Assembly (NCBI GenBank): GCA_023388255.1
Contig: JAEWGO010000007.1
Coordinates: forward strand, 376,261-440,260
From: Pseudomonadota bacterium
Lineage (GTDB): Bacteria; Pseudomonadota; Gammaproteobacteria; Xanthomonadales; Rhodanobacteraceae
Direction: 5' to 3'
Length of the DNA stretch: 64,000 nt
Shown: piece by piece, positions 1 through 10,896 of the stretch
How the letters are laid out: each line of letters starts with the position of its first letter
How positions within the stretch are numbered: the stretch's first letter is position 1
The notes under the pieces: generated by a model
The model's database searches: none
Told to the model about the DNA's origin: nothing
The model's input: the letters and a program-made list of their open reading frames with translations, nothing else
Made by a program: the position numbers and the translations under genes

Positions 1-679
1 TGCCGTCGAACTCGGCAGCGAGCGCCGCAACCTCGGCGCTGCGTCCGAAGCGCAGCCGGCCCACGCGCGCATCGAGGTCGCCTTCGGCGAAGCGCCGCGT
101 GCTGGCGCGGATGCGTTGCAAAGGCACCGCGACGTAGCCGGCGAGCAGCAGGCTGAACAATGCGCTGACGACCATCGCGATGCCGATATTGGTCCAGAAC
201 GTGCGCGGCCGGCGCGACAGCAGGCGCGAGAAGAACGTGCCCTCCAAGGTTGCGACCGTCACGTAGACATTGCCGTCTCGGCTGCGCACGGCGCGCGAGC
301 GGACGCGATCCTGGCTGTAGGTGGCGCGATCATCCGAGGCGGCTTTCTCGCGGACCTCGGCGACGGCATCGCTGATTGCCGGTGAAACGCTGCGATCGAG
401 CAGTTCATGGCCATCCGGCGCGAACACGTACACGGCGATCGGACCGAAGCGGGAGGCGGTGCGCAGCCAGTTGCGGGTGGCCGGTTCGCCCTCGTGGCGA
501 AGCTCGCGGCCGGTGCGGCCGAGCAGGTCGTCCATCGACGCCTGCAGGCGCGTGATGTCGAGGCCGGGAATCTTTTCCTTCTCGAAGTTGCTGGTGGTGA
601 TCCAGGCGAACGCGAGCAGCACGAACACCGTCGCGATCCAGAACGCGGCGAAGATGCGCCAGAACAATCCGCGCATCAT
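1..679 (-). CDS. CpxA-like sensor histidine kinase, N-terminal part (cut by window edge)
   Basis: Reading leftward from an ATG at 677-679 (a second ATG follows directly) there is an uninterrupted frame of about 226 codons that runs off the window. It shows an N-terminal membrane helix (FAAFWIATVFVLLAFAW), a periplasmic sensor segment of about 130 residues, a second membrane helix (IGIAMVVSALFSLLLAGY) and the start of a HAMP linker (PLQRIRASTRRFAEGDLDAR). The dimerisation/phosphoacceptor and ATPase domains lie outside the window. It follows the response regulator gene on the same strand after about 50 bp, so both are probably one operon. The CpxA assignment rests on domain layout and the CpxR-like partner; its signal is unknown. 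Confidence 0.85.
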   Translation of the reverse strand, partial: MMRGLFWRIFAAFWIATVFVLLAFAWITTSNFEKEKIPGLDITRLQASMDDLLGRTGRELRHEGEPATRNWLRTASRFGPIAVYVFAPDGHELLDRSVSPAISDAVAEVREKAASDDRATYSQDRVRSRAVRSRDGNVYVTVATLEGTFFSRLLSRRPRTFWTNIGIAMVVSALFSLLLAGYVAVPLQRIRASTRRFAEGDLDARVGRLRFGRSAEVAALAAEFDG

Positions 680-728
680 GGGAGGGCCTGCATTGCGGCG
701 CAACGCGATGCGCGGGTCGGCGTGGCGT

Positions 729-1430
729 TCACGCGCTTTCTTCGAGCTGGCGCAACAGGTAGCCGCTGCGATGGATCGTGGTGATCGGCGAGGTACCATC
801 CGGCGCGTCGCCGAGCTTGCGGCGCAGGTTGGAGACGTGCACGTCGATCGAACGGTCGAACGGACCGAGCGCGCGGCCGAGCACGGTCTGCGAAATGCGT
901 TCCTTGCTGACCACGCGACCGGCCTCGCGCAGCAGCAGCACGAGCAGGTCGAATTCGGTTGCGGTCAACGTGACCGGTCTGTCGCCGACGCTGACGCTGC
1001 GCGAAGCGGCCCGCAGCCAGATCGGGCCGTTGCGCAGGTCGGTCAGGGTTTCGGCGCCTTCGCCGCGCGCGCGGCGCAGTACCGCACGCAGCCGCGCGGC
1101 GAGTTCGCGCGGGTTGCAGGGTTTGGGGATGTAGTCGTCGGCGCCGAGTTCGAGGCCGAGGATGCGGTCGATGTCTTCGCCGAGCGCGGTCAGCATCAGC
1201 ACCGGCAAGGCCGATTCGCGGCGCAGCTCGCGCAATGCATCGAGGCCGGAGCGGCCCGGCATCATCACGTCGAGCACGAGCGCGTCGAAGGTTTCGGCGC
1301 GCGCCGCGGCGATCGCGTCGTCGGCATTGTGGGCGAGCACGACGTCAAAACCTTCTCGTGCCAGGAAATCGCGCAACAACTGCGCGAGTTCCACGTCATC
1401 GTCGGCGAGCAGGATGCGGTAGCGGCTCAT
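729..1430 (-). CDS. OmpR/PhoB-family response regulator (CpxR-like)
   Basis: A 233-residue DNA-binding response regulator. The receiver domain fills the first ~120 residues, with the acidic cluster at residues 10-12, the phosphoacceptor Asp54 in LVLDVMMPG and the conserved Lys in YIPKPC. The C-terminal winged helix contains LTATEFDLLVLLL and ends in TTIHRSGYLL. I chose ATG 1430 because the receiver starts directly after it; the open frame upstream has no family resemblance. It probably regulates in partnership with the kinase encoded just downstream. The receiver is closest in style to CpxR (GEDIDRILGLELGADDY), but the regulon cannot be deduced from this sequence. Confidence 0.93.
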   Translation of the reverse strand: MSRYRILLADDDVELAQLLRDFLAREGFDVVLAHNADDAIAAARAETFDALVLDVMMPGRSGLDALRELRRESALPVLMLTALGEDIDRILGLELGADDYIPKPCNPRELAARLRAVLRRARGEGAETLTDLRNGPIWLRAASRSVSVGDRPVTLTATEFDLLVLLLREAGRVVSKERISQTVLGRALGPFDRSIDVHVSNLRRKLGDAPDGTSPITTIHRSGYLLRQLEESA

Positions 1431-1778
1431 GTGCCAAGCATAGCGCCGCGCATTGGCGCGGAATCGCGTCTTTTCGGGTACTTGCTGGACTTTGCACAGC
1501 TTTACGCTCATGTGCGTTCGGCGCCGCACGGCGTTTACATCAATTTGGACAATCCCGACAACCCATGCGGAGTTCCGCTGTTAGCTTCAAAGGCCCCTGA
1601 AATCGGAGTTCCGCATGCACGCTTTCAATCCATTCGATCGTGCCCGGAATCCTTGCGCCCGCTACCCGCGAGCGTCCGGTTGCATGGCGCTCGTCGCGAA
1701 GGCCGCGCAGTGAAGCGAATGGCGGAATCCGGCGGCAGCGTGCAGGCGTGTAGACGAAATCCGGCACGCGATGCGGCA
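1431..1778. promoter_or_regulatory. Divergent intergenic region between the CpxR-like gene and the sulfotransferase gene
   Basis: About 350 bp that must hold the promoters of both divergent genes. Two short inverted repeats of the form CGGA-GT-TCCG occur near 1571 and 1603, in otherwise unrelated flanks. TTTAC occurs twice (about 1500 and 1534) but not at the tandem spacing of a CpxR box. If the sulfotransferase starts at the GTG at 1710 or the ATG at 1719, the region is correspondingly shorter. No other gene is visible. Confidence 0.4.
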
Positions 1779-2708
1779 ATGAGCCTGCGCGAGCGAGGCT
1801 CGTCGACGCAGGCGCGCAGCACTTTCCTGGTCGGCTGTCCGCGGTCCGGCACGACGTTCCTGCAGGCAGCGTTGTCGAAGCATCCGGATATCCTTTCGCT
1901 GCCCGAGACCGCGTTCTTCGAACGAACCTTGCCCGGGCGTGTCGGCCACCTCGTGACGGGATTCGATCGCGCGGTGGCCGCACGCGAGCAACGTGGCCGC
2001 GAGTACCTGCGAGTACAGCGTCGCGCGCGCCGCGCGTTGCGTGCGATCGCGCGCGATCTTGGCCGAGCGGCGGTGCCGGGGCTGCATCTGGGTCTGTCCG
2101 GGTATGTCGGCGAGTTTGCCGGCATGCTCGATGCGGCGGCGCGCGACCACCACTGCAGCGTGTGGCTGGAGAAGACGCCCAACCACGTGTTCTATCTCGA
2201 CGTGATCCAGCGCTATCTGCCGCAGGCGCGCTTCATCCATCTGTTGCGCCGGGGCGAGGATGTTGTGGCTTCCGCGATCGAAGCGTCATTGCGCTATGCC
2301 GGCATCGGCGACGGCAATGTCTTCTGCGAGAGCATCCCCTGGTGGGTCGCATGCTGGAACGCCGCGGTTGCCGCGCACCGCGAATACGCGGGCCTGGACA
2401 ACCACTGCGCCGTATTCTACGAGGATCTGGTGCGCGACTTCGACGGCGAATATGCGCGGCTGTGCGAGTTCATCGGCGTGGCGCCGGCGCAGCCGCGCGA
2501 TGGCGCAGTGAAGCGCGTCGCGCGGCTGGAACGGGAGCCGTGGAAACAGGCGGCGGTCAGCGGCAGGCTGATTCCCGCCGCGCAGAAATTCGAGGCGCTG
2601 TTCGGACCGGACACGCAGGACTGGATCCGCGAACAGCTGCTTTCCTACGACGATGTGCGTGCGGAACTGGCCGCCGCCGACGGCGAAACCGTGTCGGGCG
2701 GCAGCTGA
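1779..2708 (+). CDS. Sulfotransferase family protein
   Basis: Predicted to transfer a sulfuryl group from PAPS to an unknown acceptor. The PAPS 5'-phosphosulfate loop is intact near the N-terminus (FLVGCPRSGTTFLQ), LRRGEDVVAS matches the 3'-phosphate-binding region, and FYEDLVRDFDGEYARLCEFIG resembles the C-terminal half of bacterial sulfotransferase_3 proteins. With ATG 1779 the protein is 309 residues; in-frame GTG 1710 and ATG 1719 are alternatives and no Shine-Dalgarno sequence decides. It stands alone, convergent with the peptide transporter gene. The substrate (lipid, glycan or protein) cannot be inferred. Confidence 0.8.
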   Translation: MSLRERGSSTQARSTFLVGCPRSGTTFLQAALSKHPDILSLPETAFFERTLPGRVGHLVTGFDRAVAAREQRGREYLRVQRRARRALRAIARDLGRAAVPGLHLGLSGYVGEFAGMLDAAARDHHCSVWLEKTPNHVFYLDVIQRYLPQARFIHLLRRGEDVVASAIEASLRYAGIGDGNVFCESIPWWVACWNAAVAAHREYAGLDNHCAVFYEDLVRDFDGEYARLCEFIGVAPAQPRDGAVKRVARLEREPWKQAAVSGRLIPAAQKFEALFGPDTQDWIREQLLSYDDVRAELAAADGETVSGGS

Positions 2709-2724
2709 TTCCGCATCGCGCGGT

Positions 2725-4251
2725 TCATTCCTCCGCGGTCACCGTGCGCAGGCCGCCCGCAGCGCCGGACTTGGCTGCGTCCTGCGCGCTGTGCGTGGCC
2801 GAGAGCTTTTTCATCAGCGGCAACAGCAGGAACGCGAGCACGGTTCCGCCGACGGCGACGAAGCCGAGTTTGGTGAACAGGCTCGTGTAGATCGACAGGC
2901 TCTGCAGCGGGTCGGTCAGGTTTTCGGGAATGCTGGCGAGGTTGGCGACCTTGCTCGCCGCGTACTGCGAGATGCCGGTGGCGACGAAATACGCACCCAT
3001 CATGAAGCCGCCCATGCGCGCCGGCACGTAGCGCGCCATCACCGCGAGTCCGAGGCCGCTGACGAGCAATTCGCCGAGCGAGTAGAAGCCGTAGCCCCAG
3101 ATCATGTACCACGACGACACCTTGCCGGCGACGGCGGTGGCGCCGCTGATGCCGAAGATGAAGAAGCCGAGCGCGACGACGACGAAGCCGAGTGCGAACT
3201 TGGTGGCGATGTGCAGGTCGCGACCCTGTTTGCCGTAGTGCGTGTAAGCCCAGGCGAGGATCGGCGACAGCAGCATGATCCAGATCGGATTCAGCGCCTG
3301 GTACTGACCCGGTGACCATGTCCACAGCGTCATGCCGAACAGGTGCTGGTCGAGATCGACGTTGCGCAGCGCGAACAAGGTCAGCGAGGTCGACATCTGG
3401 CCGTAGAAGATGAAGAACAGCAACGTCTCGACCATCAGCACGAGCGCCGCGAGCAGGCCGGCGCGTTCGCCACTGGAGCCGGCGACCATCATGTAGACGA
3501 AAATGCCGAGCACGACGAGGCCGGCGACCCACATCGTGTAGTCTGAAATCTCCTGATGCTGCACCAGGAAGGAGACGGCGAAGACCGACACGGCTCCGAC
3601 GCCGAGGACCATCGCGAGGCGGTCCCAGCGCACCGGCATTTCGTCGGGCGGCGAGCCGATGCCCTTCAGCGAGCGGATCATCAGCATGTAGTTGATCATC
3701 CCGAGCACAAGACCGGCGCAACACACGGTGAAGCCGGCGTGCCAGCCGTAGTGATCCTTGATCCACGGCGTCAGCAGCATGGACACAGTCGAGCCGACGT
3801 TGACCGCCATGTAGTAGAGCGTGAACGCGCTGTCGATCTTGGCGTCGTCGCCCTCGTAGATGCGGCGGACCATGTTTGCCGCGTTGGCCTTGAACAGGCC
3901 GTTGCCGACGACGATGACGCCCATCGACAGATAGAACAGCTTGAGGTCATCGCTCGGGATGCCGAGCATGAGGTAACCCAGCGCGAGGATCGCCGCTCCG
4001 ATCGGCAAGGTGCGGCGCGTGCCGAGCACGTGGTCGCCGATCCAGCCGCCGATCGCGGGTGCTGCATAGACGAGGCCGGTGAACGCACCCCAGACGAGGT
4101 TTGCCTTGACGTCCGCAAACCCGATCTTCTCGACCATGAACAGGATGAAGATCGCGGCCATGCCGTAATAGCCGAAGCGCTCCCACAGCTCTATGAGGAA
4201 GATGGTGGAAAACGAGCGGGTCTGGTTGGGGCGGGCAGGCTGGGCGTTCAT
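2725..4251 (-). CDS. Proton-dependent oligopeptide (POT/PTR2) transporter
   Basis: A 508-residue inner-membrane protein of the major facilitator superfamily that imports di- and tripeptides with protons. The PTR2 signature ELWERFGYYGMAAIFILF lies at the start of the first helix, GGWIGDHVLGTRR marks the loop after helix 2, and about 14 hydrophobic segments follow. ATG 4251 gives a short cytoplasmic tail before helix 1; the frame extends further upstream without likeness to the family. The length matches DtpA/YdgR-type members. It is convergent with the sulfotransferase gene, leaving a gap of only 16 bp. Confidence 0.93.
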   Translation of the reverse strand: MNAQPARPNQTRSFSTIFLIELWERFGYYGMAAIFILFMVEKIGFADVKANLVWGAFTGLVYAAPAIGGWIGDHVLGTRRTLPIGAAILALGYLMLGIPSDDLKLFYLSMGVIVVGNGLFKANAANMVRRIYEGDDAKIDSAFTLYYMAVNVGSTVSMLLTPWIKDHYGWHAGFTVCCAGLVLGMINYMLMIRSLKGIGSPPDEMPVRWDRLAMVLGVGAVSVFAVSFLVQHQEISDYTMWVAGLVVLGIFVYMMVAGSSGERAGLLAALVLMVETLLFFIFYGQMSTSLTLFALRNVDLDQHLFGMTLWTWSPGQYQALNPIWIMLLSPILAWAYTHYGKQGRDLHIATKFALGFVVVALGFFIFGISGATAVAGKVSSWYMIWGYGFYSLGELLVSGLGLAVMARYVPARMGGFMMGAYFVATGISQYAASKVANLASIPENLTDPLQSLSIYTSLFTKLGFVAVGGTVLAFLLLPLMKKLSATHSAQDAAKSGAAGGLRTVTAEE

Positions 4252-4369
4252 CGAAGTAAATCCGTGGAAAGTAATAAAACCGGTTGAGCGTAGCGCAAGC
4301 GTCGCGCCGGCGCGTGTGCGAACGCACATTGCGCCGTCGCTTCAGCGACGAGGTGTTCGTCGCGGCGGC

Positions 4370-5005
4370 TCAGCGCATGTATGGCGCCGGCAACCAGCGC
4401 CGCGCCAGCGTCGCCAGCAGCAGCGCATACAGCGCGGCCATCAGCGCCGAAGCCGACACGTCCGACAGGAAATGCTTGGCCAGGTCGACGCGCGCGAGCA
4501 CCGCGTACAGCGGGATCGTCAGCAGCAGCGCGCGCAGCCAGCGGATCGGGCAGGCCGCAGCCAGCGGCAGCAGCAGTCCGAAATAGAACGCCGAATGTCC
4601 GGACGGGAACGAGCCGCCGCCGGCGAACCACAGGTGCGCCCAGTCGCCGCCGTCGAGCACCTGCTGCGGGCGCAGGCGCCCGAAATGGGACTTGCCGAGC
4701 ATCATCGTGCCGATGCACAGGTATTGCACGAGAGCGGCCGCGAGCAGTGCGCGCGGCCAGCGTGCCGTGCGCTGCCACGCCAAGCCACCCATGCCGATCG
4801 CAAGCGCGACGCCGCCGGCGAGCCAGTACCACACGTGCATGCCGGTCAGCGTATCGAGCACGGCCAGACCGTCGGCGAACACGCGCGCCTGTTCGAGACC
4901 GCTGGCGCGTACCCATTCGGCCAGCGGCCGGTCCACGACCAGCAGGCCAATGGCCATCAGCAGTGCGCTGATGGCAGCGACCGCGCCCAGCAGGCGGCGA
5001 TTCAT
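4370..5005 (-). CDS. PAP2-family membrane phosphatase
   Basis: A 211-residue membrane phosphatase with the three PAP2 motifs in order: KSHFGRLRP (KX6RP), SFPSGHSAF (PSGH) and LARVDLAKHFLSDV (R-X5-H-X3-D, with Ala in place of the usual first Ser). Six hydrophobic segments are visible. Likely substrates are lipid phosphates such as undecaprenyl pyrophosphate or phosphatidylglycerol phosphate. GAGGAA lies about 8 bp upstream of ATG 5005, supporting that start over the one at 5026. It is divergent from dgkA across 190 bp; both genes concern lipid phosphate turnover, but shared regulation is only a guess. Confidence 0.88.
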   Translation of the reverse strand: MNRRLLGAVAAISALLMAIGLLVVDRPLAEWVRASGLEQARVFADGLAVLDTLTGMHVWYWLAGGVALAIGMGGLAWQRTARWPRALLAAALVQYLCIGTMMLGKSHFGRLRPQQVLDGGDWAHLWFAGGGSFPSGHSAFYFGLLLPLAAACPIRWLRALLLTIPLYAVLARVDLAKHFLSDVSASALMAALYALLLATLARRWLPAPYMR

Positions 5006-5195
5006 CGTGGGTATTCCTCGGAGCAAGCGGAAGGGTGCTTTATGGCATCATAGCGAGCCCTTTTTCCAGCCCTGTCCGCGCATGCCGATTCCGTCGCCGA
5101 GCCGTTCCGCCAGCGCGCCAGTCGCCCGGATTTTGCGCAGCCGCGCGGTTTTTTCCCGCCGTCGCGGCGGCTGAGCACGACAAGGGGAAGGGGAT
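5006..5195. promoter_or_regulatory. Divergent intergenic region between PAP2 gene and dgkA
   Basis: 190 bp separating divergent starts. It begins with the short Shine-Dalgarno region of the PAP2 gene and ends with AAGGGGAAGGGG before dgkA. I could not fold a tRNA or recognised leader from it, and no confident promoter stands out. Confidence 0.35.
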
Positions 5196-5570
5196 ATGCC
5201 GAGTACCGAATCGCGCGGTCCGCGCCAGATATTGCGCGCCTGGCAATGGTCGATGAAGGGCCTGCGTGCGGCATGGCGCCATGAGGCCTCGTTCCGCCTC
5301 GAAGGCTATCTGTTCGTGGTGATGTTCCCGCTCGGCCTGTGGCTTGGCCACGGCGCGGTCGAGAAGGCGATCCTAGTCGGCAGCCTGCTGCTGGTGCTGT
5401 CGGCGGAACTGTTGAACTCCGCGATCGAGGCAGTCGTCGACAAGGCCAGCCCGGAGTTCCATGAACTGGCTGGCCGCGCCAAGGACATGGGCTCGGCTGC
5501 GGTGCTGTTACTGATGTTCAACGTTGCGTTGTGCTGGGGCCTGATATTGTGCTTCGGCGATCGTCCCTGA
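5196..5570 (+). CDS. dgkA: Diacylglycerol kinase
   Basis: A 124-residue integral membrane kinase that phosphorylates diacylglycerol released by periplasmic glucan or LPS modification, returning it to phospholipid synthesis. The diagnostic stretch ELLNSAIEAVVDKASPEFHE is present, followed by LAGRAKDMGSAAVLL, with three membrane helices as in E. coli DgkA (122 residues). A purine-rich Shine-Dalgarno sequence directly precedes ATG 5196. It lies just upstream of a TerC-family gene on the same strand (52 bp gap), so the two may be co-transcribed. Confidence 0.96.
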   Translation: MPSTESRGPRQILRAWQWSMKGLRAAWRHEASFRLEGYLFVVMFPLGLWLGHGAVEKAILVGSLLLVLSAELLNSAIEAVVDKASPEFHELAGRAKDMGSAAVLLLMFNVALCWGLILCFGDRP

Positions 5571-5622
5571 TCGCGGGAATCATCAAGCAGTCGTGCCCGG
5601 GCTGTCCGGAGGAGATTGACGG

Positions 5623-6357
<735 letters not shown>

Positions 6358-6495
6358 ACGAGGGGCCGCGCACCCGGTACGCCGCGGCGATGGCCCGCTG
6401 CCGGTCATGATTCATTTCTCAACTTGCGCGGCGTTCGCGCAAGTCGCAGAGTGCGCGGGTACGGCCACGCCACGCTGTCGTCAACGGGAGGAAAC

Positions 6496-7134
6496 ATGCG
6501 CGCGATTCATTGGCTCTCCATGCTGCTGCTGGTCACGCTGCTCAGCGGCTGCGGTTACAACTCGATCCAGTCGAAGGACGAAGGCGTCAAGGCGGCGTGG
6601 TCCGAGGTCGTCAACCAGTACCAGCGCCGCGCCGATCTGGTGCCGAACCTCGTCAACACCGTGAAGGGCTACGCGACGCACGAGGAAGAGGTCTTCACCA
6701 AGGTCACCGAGGCGCGCGCGCAGGTCGGCAAGATCACGCTGAGTGCGGACGACCTTTCCGACGAGAACAAGATGAAGGCGTTCCAGCAGGCGCAGGGCGA
6801 ATTGTCCAGCGCGTTGTCGCGGCTGATGGCAGTGTCGGAGAACTATCCGACGCTGAAGGCCGATGGCCTGTTCCAGAACCTGCAGGCGCAGCTCGAAGGC
6901 ACCGAAAACCGCGTGACCGTGGCGCGCAACCGCTACATCCAGGCGGTGCAGGACTACAACGTGTTCGTGCGCTCGTTCCCGAACAATCTCACCGCGATGA
7001 TCTTCGGATACAAGCCCAAGGCGAACTTCACGGTCGACAACGAGAAGCAGATCTCGACCGCGCCGACCGTCAATTTCGACAAGCCCTCGGCGCCGCCTGC
7101 GCAGCCGCCGCAGCAACCGCAGCCGGCGCATTGA
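6496..7134 (+). CDS. LemA family lipoprotein
   Basis: A 212-residue LemA-family protein. The N-terminus carries a lipoprotein signal ending in LLSGC, followed by the conserved helical region (WSEVVNQYQRRADLVPNLVNTVKGY, shown here as its core YQRRADLVPNLV). The C-terminus is a Pro/Gln-rich tail (APPAQPPQQPQPAH). ATG 6496 is preceded by GGGAGGAA at the right distance. LemA proteins form membrane-tethered helical bundles of unsettled function and are usually encoded with TPM-domain proteins, as here with the next two genes. Role in envelope stress or quality control is inferred from that linkage. Confidence 0.93.
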   Translation: MRAIHWLSMLLLVTLLSGCGYNSIQSKDEGVKAAWSEVVNQYQRRADLVPNLVNTVKGYATHEEEVFTKVTEARAQVGKITLSADDLSDENKMKAFQQAQGELSSALSRLMAVSENYPTLKADGLFQNLQAQLEGTENRVTVARNRYIQAVQDYNVFVRSFPNNLTAMIFGYKPKANFTVDNEKQISTAPTVNFDKPSAPPAQPPQQPQPAH

Positions 7135-7272
7135 GCGTTCCGTGACGACGGCTCGCGGCATGACGTCCGTTGTCCATCCCGACGCATTGCGTGAAGGGGC
7201 GGCTTCGTCCCGCCTGCGTTTTGATGCATGGGCGCGCGGCGGCGTGAATTGCTACGTGCGGGCGTTGACGCG

Positions 7273-8160
7273 ATGATCCGCGCCCTGCTCATGCTGTTCG
7301 CAGGCTGCGCCTTCGCGTTCGCCGTCGCCGCGGCCGAAGGCGATCTGCAGCCGATCCCGCCCTTCGGGCCGCGCGTCACCGATCTCACCGGCACACTCGA
7401 CGCGCAACAAAAGCAGACGCTCGAAGGCGAGCTTGAAGCGCTTGAAAAGAGCAAGGGATCGCGCTTCGCCGTGTTGCTGGTGCCGACCACCGCACCCGAG
7501 GACATCGCGCAGTACAGCATCCGCGTCACCGATGTCTGGAAGCTGTCGCGCAGCGACGGCAAGACGCACGACGGCGTGCTGCTGATCGTCGCCAAGAACG
7601 ATCATCGCGTGCGCATCGAGGTCGGCCAGGATCTCGAAGGCGCGATTCCGGATGCGGCCGCGGCGCGCATCATCCGCGAATACATCACGCCGAAGTTCCG
7701 CGCCAACGACTACTACGGCGGCATCCAGGATGCCGTCGGTGCGATAACCAAGCTCGTCAACGACGAACCGCTGCCGCCGCCGTTGACCGACGACCGCGAC
7801 AATGGCGGCGGCGACCGCCTGATGCCCGCGCTCGTCGCTGCATGGTTCACCGCGTTGTTCTTGCGCGGCCTGTTCGTTGGCGTTTCCACGGTGCCCCGCG
7901 CGGGCGTGGTCGGCGCCGGCAGCGGCCTCGTCGGCTGGCTCGTCAGCGGCCTGCTGCCGATCGGCATCGGCGTCGGCGTGCTCGGCCTGTTCTTCGGCCT
8001 GCTCGGCGGCGGCGGAGGCGGGGGATTCGCCAACCGCGGAGGCTGGGGCGGGTTCGGCGGCGGAGGTGGCGGTTTCGGTGGCGGCGGGTTTGGCGGCGGT
8101 GGATTCAGTGGCGGCTCCAGCGGCGGATTTTCCGGCGGCGGCGCCTCGGGGAGCTGGTGA
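7273..8160 (+). CDS. TPM-domain protein with Gly-rich tail (YgcG-like)
   Basis: A 295-residue protein with a signal peptide (ALLMLFAGCAFAFAVAAAEG), a TPM domain of about 140 residues (VTDLTGTLDAQQKQTLEGEL ... IIREYITPKFRANDYYGGI), two hydrophobic segments around residues 185-260, and a C-terminal run of Gly-Gly-Phe repeats ending GGGASGSW. The Gly-rich tail is typical of TPM_phosphatase/YgcG proteins. ATG 7273 is chosen so that the protein starts with its signal sequence; a start at 7228 is possible. It follows lemA and precedes a second, soluble TPM gene, forming the common lemA-TPM-TPM arrangement. Biochemical activity is uncertain. Confidence 0.88.
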   Translation: MIRALLMLFAGCAFAFAVAAAEGDLQPIPPFGPRVTDLTGTLDAQQKQTLEGELEALEKSKGSRFAVLLVPTTAPEDIAQYSIRVTDVWKLSRSDGKTHDGVLLIVAKNDHRVRIEVGQDLEGAIPDAAAARIIREYITPKFRANDYYGGIQDAVGAITKLVNDEPLPPPLTDDRDNGGGDRLMPALVAAWFTALFLRGLFVGVSTVPRAGVVGAGSGLVGWLVSGLLPIGIGVGVLGLFFGLLGGGGGGGFANRGGWGGFGGGGGGFGGGGFGGGGFSGGSSGGFSGGGASGSW

Positions 8161-8161
8161 C

Positions 8162-8650
8162 ATGCGCTGGACTCGACACCTGTTCGACCTCTCATCCGCC
8201 AAACGGCACTTCCCGCCGGCCACGCTCGACGCGATCCAGCACGCGATCGCCGCCAGTGAACATCGCCATCGCGGCGAGATCGTGTTCGCCGTCGAAGGCA
8301 GCCTGCCGCTCGGTGAAGCGTTCAGCTCGCGCAGCGTGCGCGAGCGCGCTTGCGAGGTATTCGCGCGCCTGCGCGTGTGGAACACCGAACACAACACAGG
8401 CGTGCTGGTCTATATGCTGCTCGCCGAACACGCGATCGAAATCGTTGCCGACCGCGGCATAGCCGCGAAAGTGGCCGAGGACGAATGGGGAAAGGTCTGC
8501 GCACTGATGCAGGCGCGTTTCGCAAAGGGCGACTACCAGGCCGGCGCCGTCGCCGGCGTCGACGCGATCACCGCGATCCTCGTGCGGCATTTCCCGTCCG
8601 ACGGCACGCCGAATCGCGACGAGCTTCCGGATCGACCGGTGTTGTTGTAG
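8162..8650 (+). CDS. Second TPM-domain protein, no signal peptide
   Basis: A 162-residue protein that is essentially one TPM domain: RVWNTEHNTGVLVYMLLAEHAIEI and GDYQAGAVAGVDAITAILVRHF match the core of the family. It lacks a signal peptide and a Gly-rich tail, so it may be cytoplasmic or peripheral. The ATG begins 1 bp after the stop of the preceding TPM gene, implying translational coupling. It probably works with LemA and the first TPM protein. Confidence 0.82.
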   Translation: MRWTRHLFDLSSAKRHFPPATLDAIQHAIAASEHRHRGEIVFAVEGSLPLGEAFSSRSVRERACEVFARLRVWNTEHNTGVLVYMLLAEHAIEIVADRGIAAKVAEDEWGKVCALMQARFAKGDYQAGAVAGVDAITAILVRHFPSDGTPNRDELPDRPVLL

Positions 8651-8801
8651 CTGTAGTGCATCTTTTTTGCGGCAGCAATTGGTTCCTTCCCTTAGGGTGA
8701 TTCCGAGGATTTCTGCAAACTCTCCCCAAACGGAGGGTTCCATGCGCAACTATTTCGCCACGGACCGCTTTCAGTTGCTCGACATGATCTGCAGAGTCGT
8801 T
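8651..8801. other. Intergenic region with a possible short ORF
   Basis: 150 bp between the TPM gene and the convergent YyaL-like gene. It includes an ATG at 8742 with a good Shine-Dalgarno sequence (CGGAGGG) opening a 57-codon frame that runs to 8915, overlapping the end of the opposite gene. I do not recognise the peptide (begins MRNYFATDRFQLLDM). No convincing terminator is seen. Confidence 0.3.
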
Positions 8802-10829
<2,028 letters not shown>

Positions 10830-10896
10830 GTGGCGAGTGTACGCTCCGGGTTGTGGCACGCCCGGCCACGCGCTACCGTGCGCGCCCAAAGCGTGA

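Noticed and set aside
1495..1540. Two TTTAC motifs upstream of the CpxR-like gene, as a possible CpxR box
   Set aside because: They are about 34 bp apart, not the tandem GTAAA-N5-GTAAA spacing; kept only as a note in the intergenic entry.
321..1778. Extended open frame upstream of the sulfotransferase
   Set aside because: Overlaps the CpxA/CpxR-like genes antisense and shows no sulfotransferase homology before about residue 486 of that frame.
5041..5130. Reverse-strand stretch before dgkA resembling the start of a tRNA-Leu-like sequence
   Set aside because: No cloverleaf can be folded: acceptor and T-arm partners are missing, and no TTC-type T-loop is present.
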